Position numbers and translations under genes: made by a program
The notes under the pieces: generated by a model
What the model was told of the DNA's origin: nothing
Database searches by the model: none
Seen by the model: only the letters and a program-made list of their open reading frames with translations
Origin: Xanthostigma xanthostigma
Lineage: Eukaryota > Arthropoda > Insecta > Raphidioptera > Raphidiidae
NCBI GenBank assembly: GCA_963575645.1
Contig: OY754465.1
Coordinates: forward strand, 36,033,501 to 36,097,500
Direction of reading: 5' to 3'
Length of the DNA stretch: 64,000 nt
Part shown: positions 42,801 through 48,800 of the stretch, piece by piece
Position numbering within the stretch: position 1 is the first letter of the stretch
Layout: each line of letters starts with the position of its first letter

Positions 42801-45800
42801 AGTAAGTAGGTACTATACTTATAGCCTTAGTATTGAAAACTGAATTTATTAATTGAATAGTTATTATTATTAAATAACATTAACAATTTTGATAGAAAAA
42901 AAATAAAGTTGAAAATACATTTTGACAGATGACTATTTTTACGTTGGGAACTTACCTGTTGCAATAAAGTAATGTTTCAATAAATGTTTGTAACGTTCAT
43001 CAACACTGCATTGATATAATATCGCTATTTACCACTTTTATTTCTTGTGGATTACTCTTTAAATCGAAAGTTTGTTAACAGAAAGCATTAAAACTCACCT
43101 TATTTGAAGTATTATATTATTATAAAAAAATCATGATTAACAGTTTTCATTGACAGTACGATTCATATACTTGTTTCTCACATGTTAGTTAGTAAGTTTC
43201 ACCGCCAGATAGAGTAGTCCATATCGCGGATCCCCATAGGTAACAGATTTTATTACTTAGTGAGTGATTCAAATTAACACCAAATATATACTAATTTAAT
43301 TATACATATAGCGGAAGGAACTTTGTTTATGTTAAAGAAGCAGAAATGTAATAATTAAAGATAGGTATTTAATTTAAATTCAATAAATTTTGATTTTTGC
43401 AGTATGAGTAGACTGTTGGAAAAGTTGGTAATTACTAATTAATTAACATTTGAAATGCAATTTATGTGATGTGGAAGCGTCGACCAAAGGGCGCAGAAAG
43501 ACAATCTCGCTCAATTCTGATCAAGGGTTAGGGCCGGCGCTCATGCGTTTTATGAATGACCTCAAAATAATCATATACGACCTCGTTTTTGTGAAAAAAA
43601 GTAGTTGATTAATCTATCGGTTGATTATAGTTGAACTGTGACAACATATCAATTAACGTATCTAAATACAGTTCACAAAGACTAGGGTTGCCAACAGGTC
43701 ACTTTTAAAAAGAACATGTTCTTTTTTTAACAAAATATTATGTTCTCTTTCTTTTTTTATTATTTATATAAATGTCCTCATTTTTAAATTTTGCTAATTA
43801 ATAATTAATTATTTAATAATGCACAATAGACAGTTTATGTCGTTCTTGTTGACGTGTCGTGAGGATTTATTGTTAAAGTTTGTTAATTTTCTCTGTGCAC
43901 TGATCCAGTAAAAAAGTAAGAAATTATTTGATGTTAATCAAAGTTAGAGGATTTGATTTTTGTAATTTAAAATGAGTAAGAGTGTTTGTTTACAGAAAAA
44001 TTGAAACCAAAAACGTGTATACGAATAAGTTTATAATGAAAATATATTTATTCTCTTTTTTGTAGTCAACAGTTATAGCAACCCTAACAAAGACCATTAA
44101 AATGTTGAACAAATTATCAAATACTAGCGGTCCCGTCCGGGTTCACCCGGGTGTAAAAGAACGAATGGGGAAGGGAGGAACATGAATACACACATTCATC
44201 TTATTTTACAGAGATGGATGTTGTGTCCAAATTTCATGATGACCGGAGTTACCGTTCAAAAGCTTTTGTCGATAAAAAGCTTTTTTAAATGAATAATGAA
44301 AGCAATGTAGAAAATAAAAAAAAAATAAAAATATTTCCGCCCAACGTGGGGCTCGAACCCACGACCCTGATATTGACAGTCGCATGCTCTACCGATTGAG
44401 CCATCCGACGTTGTATACTCACAACGCTAATATGAATATATTTAGTTAGTGCATTTCACCTGAATAGAAGCTTATTTTTGAGATACATTTTGCAACATTT
44501 TTCATTAATGCTCCGCTCCTAATGGTCGTAGAGTGATATTATATAGCCTATAGCCTTCTCGATAAATGGGCTATCCAACAAAAATTTTTTTTTTCAATTT
44601 GAACCAGTAGTTTCTGAGGGTAGGCGCGTTCAAACAAACAAACAAACAAACTCTTCAGCTTTATATATTAGTATAGATATAGATGTATTTTTGGGCTCCG
44701 TACCCAAAGGGTGAAACCCTGCAATGATTGTTTTCACTTTTCTGTCTGTCACAGCCTTCTATAGTACGGTTCGTAAATTTCCCAACGTGTTATAAGATGC
44801 ACCTTTTATTATGTGTGGCGGATTGCTTTAGTGTTTCATTGCTTGGCCGCTCTATTACGCGGATCGTACTATATTGATTATTAATTCTCTATTCTTTCAG
44901 AAGCGTAGTATAGCTATTAAACCATAAATGCGGCAAAATAAGGATCCCGAAAGTATTATTACGTCAGATACAAGTCCAGATAAATTTTTATTGAGCTAAT
45001 ATATTTAGACTTGGTCGCACATCAAAAAGGGGGTTAAAACAAAAATTTTGTGGACAGCAATATGGTGTATCTATGAATAGGTGTCATTGAGTAGAGCAAG
45101 GAAAAACATATTTCTTTTGTAATTCAAAATGGGGGTTCGCAAAATGAAAATTTTTGGTGCAGCTCCGGTCAGATTTAGAAACTATTTGATCCAGAAATAT
45201 GACATTTCATATAGATATGTAGTCTTCACGATTACAACTAACGAAAAGTAAGTTACATCAAAATCGACTCAGTAGTTTCAGAGAATAAAAACAAAGATGA
45301 CTGCAAGCACGGAACTGTTTATGTAAAAACGGAGTATCTATTTAATTAACCTATCTTTTTTCATTAATACCAATAAATAATAATATCAATTTAAAGACGC
45401 AAAAAAACAGATTTATAAAATATGTGCCTTCTTAAATTCTATTACAAAATTATATCTATAAACATTTTTACTGACTATGTTTTACCACAAATTCATTCTA
45501 GAAAAACAAAAATGAATAAACATTATTAAACTATAAGTATTTTGATTTTAAAGAAACCAATAGTAAATGCTGTAAAAATTAGAGTGAAATTATAAACGGA
45601 ATGCTTTAAAAGTTTTTCATTCATACAAAACATGCATACGCTACTATTTTACATATTATAAAAAAAAATAGACTGTACTAGAGAACGGAGCCCCCTGCTT
45701 GCTCCGATCCCCCAACCCCTGGCCACCGCTCGATAGCAAAAATGTATAAATTTAAATATACAATTTTGTGCCGAGAGTAGCCAAGCGTTATGACTCTTAC

Positions 45801-48800
45801 ACTACAGAAACATTATTATGTTAAAATGTTTTTACCTTCCATCCTAAGTTTTCGAAAAATGTGCAAAGACGTGATTGGCCAGTTGTTTTGCCTCCACACG
45901 GTCCTAAAACAAAACAATATTTTTAAAAAATCTGATCGTGGTAATGCTAATAAAGACAACTAAATAATATGCAAACGAAGAAAAACTACTTTAATAATTG
46001 CTACAATATTAAAGAAGTGATTATTATACTTTTTAAAAAATAAGCAAATACGCTGATTACTAAAAAATACAAGAAGTCGATTCCAAGTTGACAACATAAC
46101 AGGCGACTGAGTGCCGTTCGAAGTAGGGCAGAAAGGAGTGTAACGGAGTTCGAACGACAAAGGCTTTTCATGATTTTTGCGTCCGCAAAACGGGTTCACC
46201 TAATAGTTCATTTTGGACACTAATAGCGCTGATGTTCAGGACGTACCATTTAACTCAATGACTATTGGTGGAAGTGCCGTTTTTTGAATAATTATTGGTT
46301 TAAATGAGTACTTTGTGCAAAGAAGCGCACTCTACCTTGTCGATCAAATCAAAGCAACGTTTTTAAAATTGCGTTCGGACTCCTCTACAACCAACCGAAA
46401 TAATATAAAAAAAAGACGGGTTGCACTCCGGGAGTGCCGGCAAAAGTGAAAACTTGAATATTAACGTCTTAATTTTTTGCATTTAGAAGCATTGTTTATT
46501 TATTGGCAACACTTGTAAATAAAATGGTTTGTATCATAGATTGCATTTTTATGTACGATATTTCAACGCTAGATGTCTAACGTTGTATAAAAAGTATCTG
46601 GCAATTACTATCACTTAGAGAGTCTCACCCAGTTCTTACTTTTCCTGACGCGAGTTTAACATTTTTACCCATTACAAAAAAAGTGTACAACGCTGCTAAA
46701 GAAGTTTTCACTTCAAAAATTCCAGCCAATTGGGCGACGGACAATTCCAACTTTAAAAATATTGACATTTGATATGGTATAATAAAGAGAAGAAAATTTC
46801 TGATATCGCGTGAGGTGACGCGGGTAATGGCTATAGTATTCAATATATTTGCCCATAGCGTTCTCTTTCTTATGGCAAGCATACGAACTAGCGTACTCTA
46901 GTATCTTATATCTCTATGTATTTGCCATTCGTTGCCATGGTTACTCACATATGTTCCACGTCATGTAAAAATTAATCAAAGCATGCTTAAAATTTCTGAC
47001 AGATCTACGAAACAAAAGAACAGCTGATTTTTTTTATTTTCAAAATATTTCCAAAACTTTAAAGTAAAGAAAAAAAATTTGACAAAACTTTTTTGAAAAA
47101 TTAAATAAAATAATAAACCGTAGTGAAAAGTATACCATTATTATATAAAAAAACGTTATAGCATAGGTATATCTCTTTTGCGCAAGCCCCGATTTTCCCC
47201 AAATACAATAGGGCTCTTCCTATTTATGTATCAAACATCCTCCCAAAATTTGGTTTCTATCCGTTCATCCGTTTGACATGTATCGTGCTCACAGACACGA
47301 CGCAGAGTTTTTCCATGAAAAGTGAATTGGACTTAAACTAGAACCATTCACATGTGAGTTGGAATGATAAAAGTGAAAAATTACATCTTCCATTCACACT
47401 GAAATTTTGGTTGGAATACAAAAAATGTCTACTTCATATTGTGTAATATACGTGCCACATTTTATTATTTATGGATAGCATGTAAATTGATTACATAGTT
47501 CCATTTTCTTACTTTTCATAACTTGTGATTACGAAAGCATTTACTGGTACGACATTCAACGCTAAATCTACTTTCAAAGTACTTTTAGCGCTAAACTTAA
47601 TAATGAAGCTCTTTTCTTACACCTAGATTTACTTCTAAAGTCATACCAAAAATTGAGTTGAGGGGCGTAACAATTCCAGAACTTGATAGATAATTTGAGT
47701 TAAATTTAGACAATTGAAGAATGTGAGTTCGATTCTCTTTTTTTTCAAATTTAAAAAAATATATGGAAGCCCAAGCCACGGTGTCCCCACGTTTTCATAT
47801 GGGATTACACCACAATTATAAATAAACTAGAAGCATAACGCGCAGGCGGTGTCTGATGTGTCTACCGATGAATTCGTGACATCGGTTCCAAGTAAAAGAT
47901 GATTTTTTATTGCTTTTTCATAAGAATATTATTTCACAGGTATATTTTGTTTGTTTTTTTTTTTTAATTTACTGTAAACTTTCACATTCGAGACGGTACA
48001 GCACTGGCCATTTCAGGATAGAATCTATGAGTATGGTTAACCAACCAACAACGTCCAACAATGAGTAAAGCTCGTTATAAAGTTATACTTCTAGTTATTT
48101 ATTTATTATGATAACACTACGACCGGGAGTTTTATATCAAAGTTTCACTTTAATATCAAAATCGGTTCAGTAGTTTGTGAGTTAACCCAGAACAAACTGA
48201 CAGATAGACAAAAGATCTAAAAACGTTCAATTCGGTCTATAGCTATGACGGTTCGTCATCCAAGTCAACATTTCAGAAAAATAATCAAAATTGAAATTTT
48301 TTAAACTTCAGCAACAGTTTTCGAAAATGGGTGAATTTAATTAAACATGGTAACAGAATTGAATTGAATAAATGACAGATTTGCAATAACAAAATATTAT
48401 TTTGAAAAAGCCATTTTGTATGTGGAAAACGCCGTATAAAGCGCGCGAGATTCAAAAATATTAATTATTCTATAATATGATTTTATAGAGAAAAACAACA
48501 AAACTCACGGTAAACAGTGATATTTCGCTCTAAAACCCATTTTTATACTGAAACGTTTGAAAAATTACAAAATTGAACATAAATATAATATAAAATGTTC
48601 TAAGCTTTTACATTATATTTATGTTCAATTTTGTAATTTTTCAAACGTTTCAGTATAAAAATGGGTTTTGGAGCGAAAGATCACTGCTTACCGTGAGTTT
48701 TGTTGTTTTTCTCAATAAAATCATATTATAGAATAATTAATATTTTTGAATCTCGCGCGCTTTTTACGGCGTTTTCCACATACAAAATGGCTTCTAAAAG

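Larger units (their letters stand above)
38145..45835 (-). other. Ttd14 intron 2, about 7.7 kb
   Basis: It contains repeat A copy 3, repeats C and D, an inverted duplication at 41600-43240 and a tRNA-Lys relic (44338-44409). The stretches 38635-39232, 40276-41290, 43241-44128 and 44686-45835 hold nothing I can name, apart from a C/G-rich pocket at about 45680-45735. Confidence 0.75.

Noticed and set aside
44338-44409. Functional tRNA gene
   Set aside because: Acceptor and anticodon stems do not pair, one base is missing and it is embedded in a repeat.
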